This document shows, one piece after another, positions 42,902-53,201 of a stretch of 64,000 bases of DNA. Location: the NCBI RefSeq assembly GCF_003148495.1, contig NZ_QGGH01000005.1, forward strand, positions 124,001-188,000, written 5' to 3'. Every line of letters starts with the position of its first letter. The first letter of the stretch is position 1. The stretch is from Mesorhizobium loti. GTDB taxonomy: Bacteria; Pseudomonadota; Alphaproteobacteria; Rhizobiales; Rhizobiaceae. The notes below the pieces were generated by a model. The model did not search any database. It was given only the letters and a program-made list of their open reading frames with translations, and was not told the origin of the DNA. The translations under genes and the position numbers were made by a program.

Positions 42902-43504
42902 ATGGTGATAAGGGTAATCGGAACGGGCTTTGGCCGGACAGGAACGGACTCGATGCGCGAGGCGCTGGCGATCCTTGGCTTCGGTCCCTGTCACCACATG
43001 TTCGAAGTCATGGCCAATGACGACCAGAAGCGGCTTTGGCGTGCGCTGGCGAAGGGCGCGGCACCAGACTGGAACCAGCTGTTTGCGGGCTACGCGTCCT
43101 GCATCGACTGGCCCTCGGCGCACTATTGGCGTGACCTGATTGAGTTCTATCCGGACGCCCGGGTCATCCTGACATACCGATCGCCGGAAAGCTGGTGGAC
43201 AAGCTTCGAGAACACGATCCTGGCGGGCATCAGCCAGAGCACGGATCAGGAATCGCTGGGTCTTGCCTTGATCTCCAGGCAGGTCTTCGACAGCCGGCCG
43301 CACGATCGCGCCAATGCCATGGCCGTCTACGAAGCCAATGTAAGGGCGGTCGTTGCGACAGTGCCGTCAGGTCGGCTGCTGGTCCACAATCTGGGAGACG
43401 GATGGGAGCCGCTCTGCCTGCATCTTGGCGTGCCAGTGCCGGACCAGCCCTATCCCAATCGGAATAACACCAAGGACTTTCAGTCGGCTCTTGCACAGAA
43501 CTAA
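42902..43504 (+). CDS. Sulfotransferase-family protein (Sulfotransfer_4 type)
   Basis: 200 residues. The N-terminal PAPS 5'-phosphosulfate loop is IGTGFGRTGTDSMREALAILG. The 3'-phosphate region reads YPDARVILTYRSPESWW. The family often starts with this GxxRTGT motif and is short. It would transfer sulfate to a small metabolite or lipid, which is unknown. GGAGG precedes ATG 42902. Probably cotranscribed with the VOC protein. Confidence 0.85.
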   Translation: MVIRVIGTGFGRTGTDSMREALAILGFGPCHHMFEVMANDDQKRLWRALAKGAAPDWNQLFAGYASCIDWPSAHYWRDLIEFYPDARVILTYRSPESWWTSFENTILAGISQSTDQESLGLALISRQVFDSRPHDRANAMAVYEANVRAVVATVPSGRLLVHNLGDGWEPLCLHLGVPVPDQPYPNRNNTKDFQSALAQN

Positions 43505-43620
43505 TTTGATCGTCCTGCAAGGTCGCTTGGCGGACGTTCTGCACGCGACCGTTACGCCTCGTCCAACTAGCCGCAATATCAGTCAGGTGTAACCACGGGT
43601 CCGGTCAGGATCGCCTGGGA

Positions 43621-44829
43621 TCAGACAGCCTTGAAGGCCAGCACCGCATTGGTGCCGCCGAACGCGAAGCCGTTGCTGATCGCGGTGCGCACCTTGCGCT
43701 CGCGCGCCACATTCGGCGTGACGTCGAGGTCGCAATCCGGGTCGGGTTCGCGGAAATTGGCGGTCGGCGGCACGATGCCTTCGCGGATCGCATTCACGCA
43801 GGCGATCATCTCAAGCGCGCCCGATGCGCCGAGGCAATGGGCGTGCATCGACTTGGTCGATGACATGGAAAGCTTGTAGGCATGGTCGCCGAAGACGCGC
43901 TTGATCGCCGCCGTCTCGATCTGGTCGTTGGCCTTGGTGCCGGTGCCGTGGGCATTGAGATAGTCGACATCCTCGGGATTGAACCCGGCGTCGGCCAGGC
44001 AGGCACGCATGGCGGCCGTTGGTCCGTCGATGGTCGGCGCGACGATGTCGGACGCGTCGGCGGAGAGGCCGGCGCCGGCAATTTCGGCAAGGATGGTGGC
44101 GCCGCGCGCCATGGCGTGCTCATAGGTCTCCAGCACCGCCATGCCGGCGCCCTCGCCGAGCGACAGGCCCTGGCGATCGGCCGAAAATGGCCGGCAGGTG
44201 TCGGGCGCCAGCACGCGCAAGGCTTCCCAGCCCTTCAGGATACCCCAGACCAGTGGCGCATCGGTGCCGCCGGCGACCATGACGTCGGCACGGCCGAGCC
44301 TGATCTGGTCGACGGCCGAGGTGATGGCGTGGTTGGACGACGAGCAGGCCGAGGTGACGCCGAAGACCGGGCCGCGCAGGCCGAGATTCATGCTGACGTG
44401 GCCGGAGGCCGCACTTGGCATCACCTTTGGCACGGTGAAGATGCCGGCGCGATTCTTGCCCTCGATCAGGATAGCCCGATAGCTTTCTTCGATCGCCTCC
44501 CAGCCGCAGACGCCGACACCGACGACGGTGCCCATCCGATAGGTGGTGGCCTCATTCGAAACCAGGCCGGACTGCTGCATGGCTTCCCTGGCTGCGATCG
44601 TCGCCAACAGGCTGAAGCGGTCCATCGACACGGTCTGCTTGCGGTCGATGCCGTGATCGGGAAGTGTCTTGATTTCGCAGCCGACCTTGACCTTCAGGTC
44701 ATGCAGCTGCGGACTTGTGATCTGGCCGATGGCCGAGCGGCCGGCGCGCATCTCGTTCCAGATCGCAGGCGCGCTGGTGCCGAGCCCGCAAATGCCGCCC
44801 ATGCCGGTGATGACGACGCGCTGCCGCAT
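43621..44829 (-). CDS. Beta-ketoacyl-ACP synthase, NodE/FabF-like
   Basis: 402 residues, condensing enzyme of the KAS II group. Catalytic Cys162 lies in TSACSSSNHA; the two histidines lie in NAHGTGTKAND and SSTKSMHAHCLGASGA. It pairs with a NodF-like carrier protein 5 bp upstream, the order found for nodF-nodE, where the enzyme makes unusual unsaturated acyl chains for lipochitooligosaccharides. No nod genes or nod box are nearby, so a role in another special lipid is equally possible. Confidence 0.88.
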   Translation of the reverse strand: MRQRVVITGMGGICGLGTSAPAIWNEMRAGRSAIGQITSPQLHDLKVKVGCEIKTLPDHGIDRKQTVSMDRFSLLATIAAREAMQQSGLVSNEATTYRMGTVVGVGVCGWEAIEESYRAILIEGKNRAGIFTVPKVMPSAASGHVSMNLGLRGPVFGVTSACSSSNHAITSAVDQIRLGRADVMVAGGTDAPLVWGILKGWEALRVLAPDTCRPFSADRQGLSLGEGAGMAVLETYEHAMARGATILAEIAGAGLSADASDIVAPTIDGPTAAMRACLADAGFNPEDVDYLNAHGTGTKANDQIETAAIKRVFGDHAYKLSMSSTKSMHAHCLGASGALEMIACVNAIREGIVPPTANFREPDPDCDLDVTPNVARERKVRTAISNGFAFGGTNAVLAFKAV

Positions 44830-44834
44830 TCAGG

Positions 44835-45089
44835 TCAGGCTTTTTTCGCGATCAGCGCGCGGACGGCTTCGACCATATCGCCGACATTCTTCAGATTGCT
44901 CCAGGCGTCGACCGTGTTCATCTCGATCTCGATGCCATACTCTTCCTCAAGATCGAAGATGATCTCCGTCAGCTCGAGCGAATGGATACCAAGCGAGGTC
45001 AATTCGGTGGTGGTGGTGATTTCTTCGCCGCCCGGCTCGGCATGAGCCTTGATCTTCGCGATGATATCCGTTGCCAGCTGGTCGGCCAT
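44835..45089 (-). CDS. Specialised acyl carrier protein, NodF-like
   Basis: 84 residues. SLGIHSLELTEIIFDLEEEYGIEIEMNTVDAWSNLKNVGDMVEAVRALI resembles NodF, including the EMNT-DAWSNL part that ordinary AcpP lacks. The phosphopantetheine attachment serine is Ser37. The residue before it is His where nearly all carrier proteins have Asp (DSL motif), which may alter transferase recognition. Followed after 5 bp by the cognate ketosynthase. Confidence 0.85.
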   Translation of the reverse strand: MADQLATDIIAKIKAHAEPGGEEITTTTELTSLGIHSLELTEIIFDLEEEYGIEIEMNTVDAWSNLKNVGDMVEAVRALIAKKA

Positions 45090-45220
45090 TCGGTTTCTTC
45101 CCCACTATGTCACGTTTCCCGACGCCAACTGAGCAGCGCCCCTTTTTCTCCTGGTATCAAGCCGCCGTCGTCGTTTTATACCCCCGCCAAGCGCTGCATG
45201 ACCGTACCAAGGTGGTTCCC

Positions 45221-45249
45221 TCTATAGAAACCGAAACGTTGTCAAGCAA
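45221..45249 (-). promoter_or_regulatory. Candidate promoter of the NodF/NodE-like pair
   Basis: On the minus strand TTGCTT (45244-45249), 17 bp, TATAGA (45221-45226). It lies 132 bp upstream of the carrier-protein start, in the gap shared with ureD. No nod-box-like sequence was found. Confidence 0.35.
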
Positions 45250-45304
45250 CAAGCTATATCGAACTCCAGGTCGACAAAGCCGCCGGAGTGCTTAACGTGC
45301 AGGC

Positions 45305-46138
45305 ATGGATACGGTTGAACATGGCGGGATTTCGACGCAGCGCGTTGCGGGCGTGGCGCGGCTTTCCTGCGCTCTCAGTGAGGGTCGCACGCGCCTGCGG
45401 CGCCTCTATCAGGACGGTGCCGCCAAGATAAGGATGCCTTCTGTCTCGGCCGATCCGCTCGAAGCGGTGCTGATCAACACCGCCGGCGGGATGACCGGCG
45501 GCGACCGTATCGCCTGGGACGTCGATGTCGGCGCGGCTGCTTCGGCGTCGATCACGACCCAGGCCTGCGAGAAGATCTACCGAGCGGCATCCGACCGTGC
45601 CGAAGTGCGGGTCAATCTGTCGGTCGGTGAAAACGGCCGCATCGCCTGGCTGCCGCAGGAAACCATCGTCTTCGATCGGGCGGCCTTTGCCCGCACGCTC
45701 GACGTCGAGCTTGCCGTCGGCGCCGAGGCGCTGGTGCTGGAAGCCGCAGTCTTCGGCCGCCTGGCGATGGGCGAACGCGCCACGCAGGGGAATTTCCACG
45801 ACCGCTGGCGTGTGCGCCATGATGGCTCCCTCATTCATGCCGAGGATTTCCGCATCGGACCCGATATCGCCGCCACGCTCGATCGCCCGGCGATTGCCGG
45901 TGGCGCGATCGCGATGGCGACGCTGCTTTTGGTGTCGCCGCGGGCCGAAGCCCTGCTCGATCCGGTTCTGGCGATCGTCGGCGACCACGGCAGCGCCAGT
46001 GTCTGGAGCGTGAAGAAATCTGGCAAGCTTCTTGCGAGGCTCTACGCTGGGGATGGCTACCAGCTGCGCCAACGGCTGGTTCCACTCGTCGAATTGCTCA
46101 ACGGAAGAGCGGGGTTGCCCAAATTATGGTCACTGTAG
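45305..46138 (+). CDS. ureD: Urease accessory protein UreD
   Basis: 277 residues. UreD recruits UreF and UreG to apo-urease and channels nickel. Family blocks: LYQDGAAKIRMP, INTAGGMTGGDRIAWDVDV, ITTQACEKIYRA, WLPQETIVFDRA and MGERATQGNFHDRWRVRHDG. The length is normal. It starts the urease cluster; ureA follows 28 bp after its stop. Confidence 0.95.
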   Translation: MDTVEHGGISTQRVAGVARLSCALSEGRTRLRRLYQDGAAKIRMPSVSADPLEAVLINTAGGMTGGDRIAWDVDVGAAASASITTQACEKIYRAASDRAEVRVNLSVGENGRIAWLPQETIVFDRAAFARTLDVELAVGAEALVLEAAVFGRLAMGERATQGNFHDRWRVRHDGSLIHAEDFRIGPDIAATLDRPAIAGGAIAMATLLLVSPRAEALLDPVLAIVGDHGSASVWSVKKSGKLLARLYAGDGYQLRQRLVPLVELLNGRAGLPKLWSL

Positions 46139-46166
46139 GCCTGTCGCTACCAGCTTGGGAAAACGC

Positions 46167-46469
46167 ATGAACCTGACGCCGAGGGAAAAGGACAAGTTGC
46201 TGATCGCCATGGCGGCGATCGTGGCGCGCAAGCGGCTCGAACGCGGCGTCAAGCTCAACCATCCGGAAGCGATCGCGCTGATCACCGACTTCGTCGTCGA
46301 GGGCGCCCGCGACGGCCGCCCGGTCGCCGAACTGATGGAGGCCGGCGCCCATGTCGTCACCCGCGCGCAAGTCATGGAAGGCATCGCCGAGATGATCCAC
46401 GACGTGCAGGTCGAAGCGACATTTCCCGACGGCACCAAGCTGGTGACCGTGCACGAACCGATCCGGTGA
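46167..46469 (+). CDS. ureA: Urease gamma subunit UreA
   Basis: 100 residues, the standard length of the smallest urease subunit. MNLTPREKDKLLIAMAAIVARKRLERGVKLNHPEAIALITD and VQVEATFPDGTKLVTVHEPI are diagnostic. Forms the UreABC trimer with products encoded 0.9 and 2.4 kb downstream. GGGA precedes the start. Confidence 0.97.
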   Translation: MNLTPREKDKLLIAMAAIVARKRLERGVKLNHPEAIALITDFVVEGARDGRPVAELMEAGAHVVTRAQVMEGIAEMIHDVQVEATFPDGTKLVTVHEPIR

Positions 46470-46479
46470 GGAGAGAAAA

Positions 46480-46734
46480 ATGCTTGAGCTGCGCCCCAAC
46501 TGCGAATGCTGCGACAAGGACCTGCCGCCGGAGGCGACTGATGCGTTGATCTGCACCTTCGAGTGCACCTTTTGCATCGACTGCGTGGAACAGGTGTTGG
46601 GCGGTGTCTGCCCCAATTGCGGCGGCAATTTTTCGGCGCGGCCGCTCCGGCCAGCGGCGATGCTGAAGAAATATCCGGCGTCGACCAGGCGCGTTCTCAA
46701 GGCCGAAGGCTGCGGGCCCCGCAAGGCTGCGTGA
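46480..46734 (+). CDS. DUF1272 cysteine-rich zinc-binding-like protein
   Basis: 84 residues with eight cysteines in the first half arranged like a double zinc ribbon (LRPNCECCDKDLPPEA, CTFECTFCIDC, GVCPNCGG), as in DUF1272. Function unknown; it is often annotated next to urease genes in rhizobia and might help metal handling, which is speculative. It sits 10 bp after ureA and 34 bp before ureJ on the same strand. Confidence 0.85.
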   Translation: MLELRPNCECCDKDLPPEATDALICTFECTFCIDCVEQVLGGVCPNCGGNFSARPLRPAAMLKKYPASTRRVLKAEGCGPRKAA

Positions 46735-46768
46735 ACACCACGACCGAGCCAAATGAAGGGCAAATAGA

Positions 46769-47356
46769 ATGATCCCTGCCAAACGCCTATGCCTGTCGGC
46801 GATCCTGCTGCTGGCGGCTTCCATACCGGCCTATGCCCATGTCGGCATCGGCACCACCTCCTCCTTCACGGCCGGCTTCATGCACCCGCTCTCCGGCCTC
46901 GATCACATGACGGTGATGATCGCGGTCGGGCTGTGGGCGGCGCTCAAGGGCGGCAAGGCGGTTCTTGCCTGGCCGGCGGCCTTTGTCGGCGTCATGCTGG
47001 TCGGCGGTGTGGCCGGCATGCTGCATATGCCGCTGCCCTTCGTCGAACCGGGCATACTGGCCTCGGTCGTGGCGCTCGGGTTGCTGGTGGCACTGGCGGT
47101 TGATCTGCCGGTCTCGGCCGGCGTCGCCATCATTGGCCTGTTCGCGCTGTTCCACGGCCACGCCCACGGCACCGAAGTGCCGGAGAATGCCGGCGGGCTT
47201 GAATACATGGCCGGCTTTGCCATCGCCACAGCGGCTCTCCATGCCACCGGCATCGCCGCCGGGCTCGGTCTTGGTATCCGGTTCCGTAGCCTGGCCCGCG
47301 CCGCGGGTGCCGCCTGCGCTGCGGTTGGTCTCGGCCTCGTCTTCGGCGTTCTGTGA
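46769..47356 (+). CDS. ureJ: HupE/UreJ family nickel-permease-like membrane protein
   Basis: 195 residues. A signal sequence of about 23 residues precedes HVGIGTTSSFTAGFMHPLSGLDHMTVMIAVGLWA, which contains the HPxSGxDH metal motif of HupE/UreJ. Six further hydrophobic segments and a second FHGHAHGTE histidine motif follow. Likely moves nickel for urease. The stop is nine bases before the preferred ureB start. Confidence 0.92.
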   Translation: MIPAKRLCLSAILLLAASIPAYAHVGIGTTSSFTAGFMHPLSGLDHMTVMIAVGLWAALKGGKAVLAWPAAFVGVMLVGGVAGMLHMPLPFVEPGILASVVALGLLVALAVDLPVSAGVAIIGLFALFHGHAHGTEVPENAGGLEYMAGFAIATAALHATGIAAGLGLGIRFRSLARAAGAACAAVGLGLVFGVL

Positions 47357-47364
47357 GGGTGGCG

Positions 47365-47670
47365 ATGATCCCCGGCGAAGTCATTACGGTGAGCGGCGAC
47401 ATCGAGCTGAACAAGGGTCTGCCGACCGTCACCCTGAAAGTCGCCAACAGCGGCGACCGGCCGATTCAGGTCGGCAGCCACTACCATTTGTTCGAGACCA
47501 ATGAGGGGCTGAAGTTCGACCGCGAGCGTGCCAGAGGCATGCGCCTCGACATCGCCGCCGGCACGGCCATGCGCTTCGAGCCAGGACAGGAGCGCGACGT
47601 CACGCTGGTGCCGCTTGGCGGCAAGCGCGAGGTCTACGGATTTCAGCAGAAGGTGATGGGCAAGCTGTGA
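47365..47670 (+). CDS. ureB: Urease beta subunit UreB
   Basis: 101 residues beginning MIPGEV, the usual UreB N-terminus. The ATG at 47365 is therefore preferred over an in-frame GTG at 47353 that overlaps the ureJ stop; GAGGG lies upstream. GDIELN, VGSHYHLFETNEGLKFDR and GKREVYGFQQKVMGKL are typical. ureC follows only after 1.2 kb holding two genes on the opposite strand. Confidence 0.96.
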   Translation: MIPGEVITVSGDIELNKGLPTVTLKVANSGDRPIQVGSHYHLFETNEGLKFDRERARGMRLDIAAGTAMRFEPGQERDVTLVPLGGKREVYGFQQKVMGKL

Positions 47671-47690
47671 GATCTCCCAGCGTGCTCAGC

Positions 47691-48185
47691 TCAGCTCGAC
47701 GGCTTGGCCGCAGCGTAGATGACGATCTTTCCGGGATCGCCGAATTCGACGGCGAGAATATCCTGCGCAAGCACGCGCCGCGATTCGATGGCGTTGAACA
47801 GCAGCGCGTTGGCCTCGATCTCCTTGCGCAGCTCCGCGATGTCGTCCTGATGCTGTCTGACCTTGCTCTCGATCGCTGGCGGCGGGCCGCCTTCGCTGCG
47901 CGCGGCGTCCGTGAGGAACACGATATCCACCTTGTCAAGCTTGGACGTCTTGCGCACCGTGCCGATGTTTTCACGCGTCCGGTCGATTGCCGTGTTGACG
48001 TTCCGGGCTTCGGCGGCGGCGTTGGCCTCTTCCTGCTTGACCTGCGAGCCGATGATGCGGTTGACGGTCTCCGTGCTTTCCAGCCCTTGCGCCTTCAGTC
48101 CGGCAGCAGAACCTGCCACCGCCAGGAATGCCATGGCGGTGGCCGCCTGCAGCCGTCTTTTGGGAGAAAAGGAAGTGGTCGCCAT
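47691..48185 (-). CDS. Hypothetical exported protein inside the urease cluster
   Basis: 164 residues. The N-terminal signal (RRLQAATAMAFLAVAGSAAGLKAQ) is followed by a charged helical region (VKQEEANAAAEARNVNTAIDRTRENI; then IESKVRQHQDDIAELRKEIEANALLFNAIES) likely to form coiled coil. No known family. Its orientation opposes the ure genes. The neighbour at 48315 is a similarly small exported protein; together they break the ureB-ureC continuity. Confidence 0.75.
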   Translation of the reverse strand: MATTSFSPKRRLQAATAMAFLAVAGSAAGLKAQGLESTETVNRIIGSQVKQEEANAAAEARNVNTAIDRTRENIGTVRKTSKLDKVDIVFLTDAARSEGGPPPAIESKVRQHQDDIAELRKEIEANALLFNAIESRRVLAQDILAVEFGDPGKIVIYAAAKPSS

Positions 48186-48314
48186 CGCTCGCTCCTGAGA
48201 GACGTCGTTTCGGGGCGCGGTTTAGCGCCAAAGAAACAAAACGATTCCCGTCCGGCGAAGGTTCCTTTGCCGATGCGGCCGGCGGGCTGGATACCGGCCC
48301 GCCGCGCCGCTTTG

Positions 48315-48698
48315 TCAGCTCGCCTTCTTGGTGATCAGGGTCAGTGCGCCATTGGGTTCCATGCTGGCGGCGACGACTTGCGCCGAACTGAGCCCCTTGG
48401 CCTCCAGCGCCGACTTCACCTTGGGCGTGGCGTCGATCGAGCTACGCAGTTTCTTCAAGCCGTCATCGCCACGCTGGGCAATCACCTGGTTGACCTGTGT
48501 CTGGGTGTCCTTTGGCAGCTCGGTGATGTCGACGATGTTGACGCTCTGGATCGTCGGCACGGCCGACTGGGCGCTAGGGGCGGCTGGAGCAGGCGCGGTC
48601 GGCGCCGGAGCGGGCTGTTGCGCGGGCTGCTGTTGGGCACTGGCGGCACCCGCCAGCATCAGGCTGGCGGCGGCGGCAAGAACTATCGTTTTGCGCAT
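48315..48698 (-). CDS. Hypothetical secreted protein with Gln/Ala/Pro-rich linker
   Basis: 127 residues: signal peptide MRKTIVLAAAASLMLAGAASA, then a Gln/Pro/Ala-rich low-complexity stretch to about residue 45. A small conserved-looking domain follows (VNIVDITELPKDTQTQVNQVIAQRGDDGLKKLRSSID...LITKKAS). Periplasmic. No family recognised. It lies upstream on the same strand as the exported protein at 47691 and may be cotranscribed with it. Confidence 0.75.
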   Translation of the reverse strand: MRKTIVLAAAASLMLAGAASAQQQPAQQPAPAPTAPAPAAPSAQSAVPTIQSVNIVDITELPKDTQTQVNQVIAQRGDDGLKKLRSSIDATPKVKSALEAKGLSSAQVVAASMEPNGALTLITKKAS

Positions 48699-48839
48699 GG
48701 ATTTTCCTTTCCATCGATTGGCAAACGGTCGGTTTGGGGTGACGCCCCAAGCTCAACCGCCAAATGGGATCAGAAGGTGTCGCCCAGCGGGTCATTCCAT
48801 GACCATTGGATGGCGGCAATGTGCAGCCGGGCTTCAATC

Positions 48840-48887
48840 AAACCGCATTTTTTTGGCAAACCGCATTTTGGCAAACCGCATTTCGGG
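48840..48887. repeat. Three tandem AAACCGCATTT repeats in front of ureC
   Basis: Units at 48840-48857, 48858-48872 and 48873-48887 each begin AAACCGCATTT and end GGC, GGC and GGG. The last unit's GGGAG end is the ureC ribosome site, 9 bp from the ATG. Confidence 0.8.
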
Positions 48888-48898
48888 AGCAATCGCTG

Positions 48899-50611
<1,713 letters not shown>

Positions 50612-50703
50612 AGCGGCGATTCAACCGGGTGAGCATTATCCGTTGCAGCCCTTGGTGGGAGGCAGCAATATGCGGCCAACCAACAGCTGCATTGTGATCG
50701 AGC

Positions 50704-51297
50704 ATGGCCACCGAAATCGCTTCCGCCCACGACATCTTCCCGCATATCCGCATCGTCATGGGCATGGTGATCGGGCTTGGCGTCGCCCGCCTGCTGTCGG
50801 GGGTGGCGCGCATCGTCCAGCATCCCGGCCAGTACAAGCTCTATACCGTGCATCTGGCCTGGGTCGTCTCGGTGCTCCTGATGCTGGTGCATTTCTGGTG
50901 GTGGGAGTTCGGCCTCTACGCCATCGAGACCTGGACCTTCGGCAAATACCTGTTCATCATTTTCTATGCGATCACGCTGTTCCTGCTCTGCGCGCTTTTG
51001 TTTCCCGATTCGATGCTGGACTACACGAGCTACGAGGATTTCTTCTATTCGCGCCGGGCCTGGTTCTTCGGCCTGCTGGCGGCGACCTACCTGCTCGACG
51101 TGGTCGACACGCTGCTGAAAGGACCGGAGCATTTCGCCCGCTTCGGCAACGAGTACCTGTTCCGCACGCCGGTCTTCGTCGCGCTCTGCATCGCCGCGAT
51201 CCTGGTGCGCGATCGCCGCTTCCACATCGCCTTTGTCACGGCGGCGCTCATCTATCAGATATCGTTCATCCTGCGGCTCTTCGACACCATCGTCTGA
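50704..51297 (+). CDS. Hypothetical six-helix membrane protein
   Basis: 197 residues with about six hydrophobic segments, rich in Trp and Tyr (LMLVHFWWWEFGLYAIETWTF). No recognised family, though similar proteins are common in rhizobia. Lies 92 bp after ureC on the same strand and 44 bp before the glutathione-transferase gene, probably cotranscribed with the downstream ure genes. Confidence 0.75.
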   Translation: MATEIASAHDIFPHIRIVMGMVIGLGVARLLSGVARIVQHPGQYKLYTVHLAWVVSVLLMLVHFWWWEFGLYAIETWTFGKYLFIIFYAITLFLLCALLFPDSMLDYTSYEDFFYSRRAWFFGLLAATYLLDVVDTLLKGPEHFARFGNEYLFRTPVFVALCIAAILVRDRRFHIAFVTAALIYQISFILRLFDTIV

Positions 51298-51341
51298 GCG
51301 AACGCGATGGTCTAGGTTGTTCGGGAAAGGCAGGTTTGCGC

Positions 51342-51947
51342 ATGTACAAAGCCGTTGGATCGCGTGGATCCCGGGTCAGCCGCGTTCTCTGGATGCTCGA
51401 GGAACTCGGGCAACCCTATGAATTCGTCGAGGTGAAGCTGCGCTCGCCGGAAGCCTACACACTCAACCCTTCGGGCAAGGTGCCGATCCTGATCGACGGC
51501 GAGCTGACGGTGACGGATTCGGCGGCGATCTGCGTCTATCTCGCCGACAAGCACGCGGACAAGGGCATGGGCGCCAATCCGGGCCTTGCCGGCCGCGCCG
51601 AGATGGATTCCTGGATGCATTTTGCCCAGAGCGAGTTTGAGGCGCCGCTGTGGAACAAGCTGCGCCACCGCTTCCTGCTGCCGAAGGAAATGCGGGTCGA
51701 TGTCGGTCCTGCGGCGACCTATGACTTCGTCTCGGAGCTTAAGGCGCTAGATCGCCGGCTGGGCGACAAAACGTTTGCGCTGGGCGAGCGGTTTTCGGCA
51801 GTCGACGTGCTGTTGGGCGACATGGGCAACTGGGCCCGCGCCGGAAAATTCCAGATCGAGTCCGAGCGTGTCAACGCCTATTTCGACCGCGTGCTGGCGC
51901 GGCCCGCTCGCGCACGAGCGCAGGCTAACGGAGGCTCCATGAAATGA
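51342..51947 (+). CDS. Glutathione S-transferase family protein
   Basis: 201 residues. The thioredoxin-like N-domain reads SRGSRVSRVLWMLEELGQPYEFVEVKLRSPE, then LNPSGKVPILIDGELTVTDSAAICVYLADKH; the alpha-helical C-domain has FSAVDVLLGDMGNWAR. The stop overlaps the ureE start by 4 bp, so it is translated as part of the urease accessory operon. A role in urease maturation is not known for this family; it may only share expression. Confidence 0.88.
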   Translation: MYKAVGSRGSRVSRVLWMLEELGQPYEFVEVKLRSPEAYTLNPSGKVPILIDGELTVTDSAAICVYLADKHADKGMGANPGLAGRAEMDSWMHFAQSEFEAPLWNKLRHRFLLPKEMRVDVGPAATYDFVSELKALDRRLGDKTFALGERFSAVDVLLGDMGNWARAGKFQIESERVNAYFDRVLARPARARAQANGGSMK

Positions 51948-52537
51948 AGCTCAACCTCAACACCGACTTCACCAAATTCGCGCGCGCCATCTCGGTGCTG
52001 ACCCCGGGCAACGCCGGAACCACCCTGCCGTCCGGCCAGGCCGTGCTCGCCCATGACGAGCGGCATCTGCGTCGCCGGGCCATCGAACTTGCCGACGGCA
52101 GCAAGGTGCTGGTCGACCTGCCCGAACCCGTCGCCTTGAATGATGGCGACCGGCTGGTGCTGGAGGATGGCGGCCATATCGAGATCATCGCGGCGCCGGA
52201 AGATGTCTACGACATCCGGGCTCGCGACAGCGTGCATCTGGCCGAGCTCGCCTGGCACATCGGCAACCGTCATCTTGCGGCGAGCATCGAAGCCGGGCGC
52301 ATCCTCATCCTGCGCGACCATGTCATCAAGGCGATGCTGGAGGGGCTCGGCGCGACGGTGACCGACGTTTCCGAGCCGTTCAAGCCGGTGCGCGGCGCCT
52401 ATTCCGGCCATGGCGGGCAAAGCCACGATCACGGCCATGCGCATGCCCATAGCCACGCCGAAGCGCACAGCCATTCTCATAGCGAATCGCATTCCCATTC
52501 GCACAGTCATGCTGGCCACCACCACGACCATGACTGA
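51944..52537 (+). CDS. ureE: Urease accessory nickel chaperone UreE
   Basis: 197 residues. N-terminal peptide-binding domain, then the metal-binding domain with YDIRARDSVHLAELAWHIGNRHLAASIEAGRILILRDHVIKAML. The C-terminal tail from about 160 is His-rich (HGHAHAHSHAEAHSHSHSES..., more than 15 His) for nickel storage. Start coupled to the upstream transferase gene; the stop overlaps ureF by 8 bp. Confidence 0.96.
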   Translation: MKLNLNTDFTKFARAISVLTPGNAGTTLPSGQAVLAHDERHLRRRAIELADGSKVLVDLPEPVALNDGDRLVLEDGGHIEIIAAPEDVYDIRARDSVHLAELAWHIGNRHLAASIEAGRILILRDHVIKAMLEGLGATVTDVSEPFKPVRGAYSGHGGQSHDHGHAHAHSHAEAHSHSHSESHSHSHSHAGHHHDHD

Positions 52538-53201
52538 CCAGCCCTCGCACATCGCCCTGCTGCGGCTGATGGCGTGGTTGTCGCCTTCCTTTCCGGTCGG
52601 GGGCTTTTCCTACAGCCATGGCCTCGAGCGCGCGGTGCATGACGGGCTGGTTGCCGATGCCGAGAGCCTCGCCGGCTGGATGGAAACGCTGGTCGAGATG
52701 GGTTCGGGCTGGAACGACGCCGTGCTGTTCGCTGAGAGCTGGCGCCGCGCACGCCACACTGGCGATCTCGATGAAATAACGGCACTCGCCGAGGCGCTGG
52801 CCGGCTCGCGCGAACGCCACACCGAGACCATGCTGCAAGGCGCCGCCTTCCTCAAAGCGGCAGCGGCCTGGTCAAATCCGGTGCTGGAGCGCTTGCCGGC
52901 CGAATGCGCCTATTGCGTTGCCGTCGGCGCCATTGCCGGCAGCAATTCAATTGCGCTTCAGAATGCGCTGTCCGCCTTCCTGCAGACCTTCTTTTCCAAC
53001 CTCGTCCAGGCTGCGATCCGGCTTGGTGTCGTCGGACAGAGCGGCGCGACCATGTTGTTAGCCGGCTTCGAGCCATTGGCCCTGGCGACCGCAGCCCGCG
53101 CCGCGCGCTCGACACTGGATGATCTCGGCGGCTGCGCGTTCGTTTCCGATGTCATGGCGATGAAGCACGAAACCCAGTATTCGCGATTGTTCCGCTCATG
53201 A
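52530..53201 (+). CDS. ureF: Urease accessory protein UreF
   Basis: 223 residues. LLRLMAWLSPSFPVGGFSYSHGLERAV is the conserved start, and SDVMAMKHETQYSRLFRS the conserved end (UreF C-terminus contacts UreD and UreG). ATG 52530 lies inside the ureE end; an ATG at 52509 is less likely because it encodes a poly-Thr extension. Overlaps the next gene by 4 bp. Confidence 0.95.
   Translation: MTDQPSHIALLRLMAWLSPSFPVGGFSYSHGLERAVHDGLVADAESLAGWMETLVEMGSGWNDAVLFAESWRRARHTGDLDEITALAEALAGSRERHTETMLQGAAFLKAAAAWSNPVLERLPAECAYCVAVGAIAGSNSIALQNALSAFLQTFFSNLVQAAIRLGVVGQSGATMLLAGFEPLALATAARAARSTLDDLGGCAFVSDVMAMKHETQYSRLFRS

Noticed and set aside
45090..45304. Nod box upstream of the NodF-like gene
   Set aside because: No stretch resembling the long conserved NodD-binding sequence was found on either strand.
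48840..48887. CRISPR-like array before ureC
   Set aside because: Units are 15-18 bp, directly adjacent, without spacers, and no cas genes are present.
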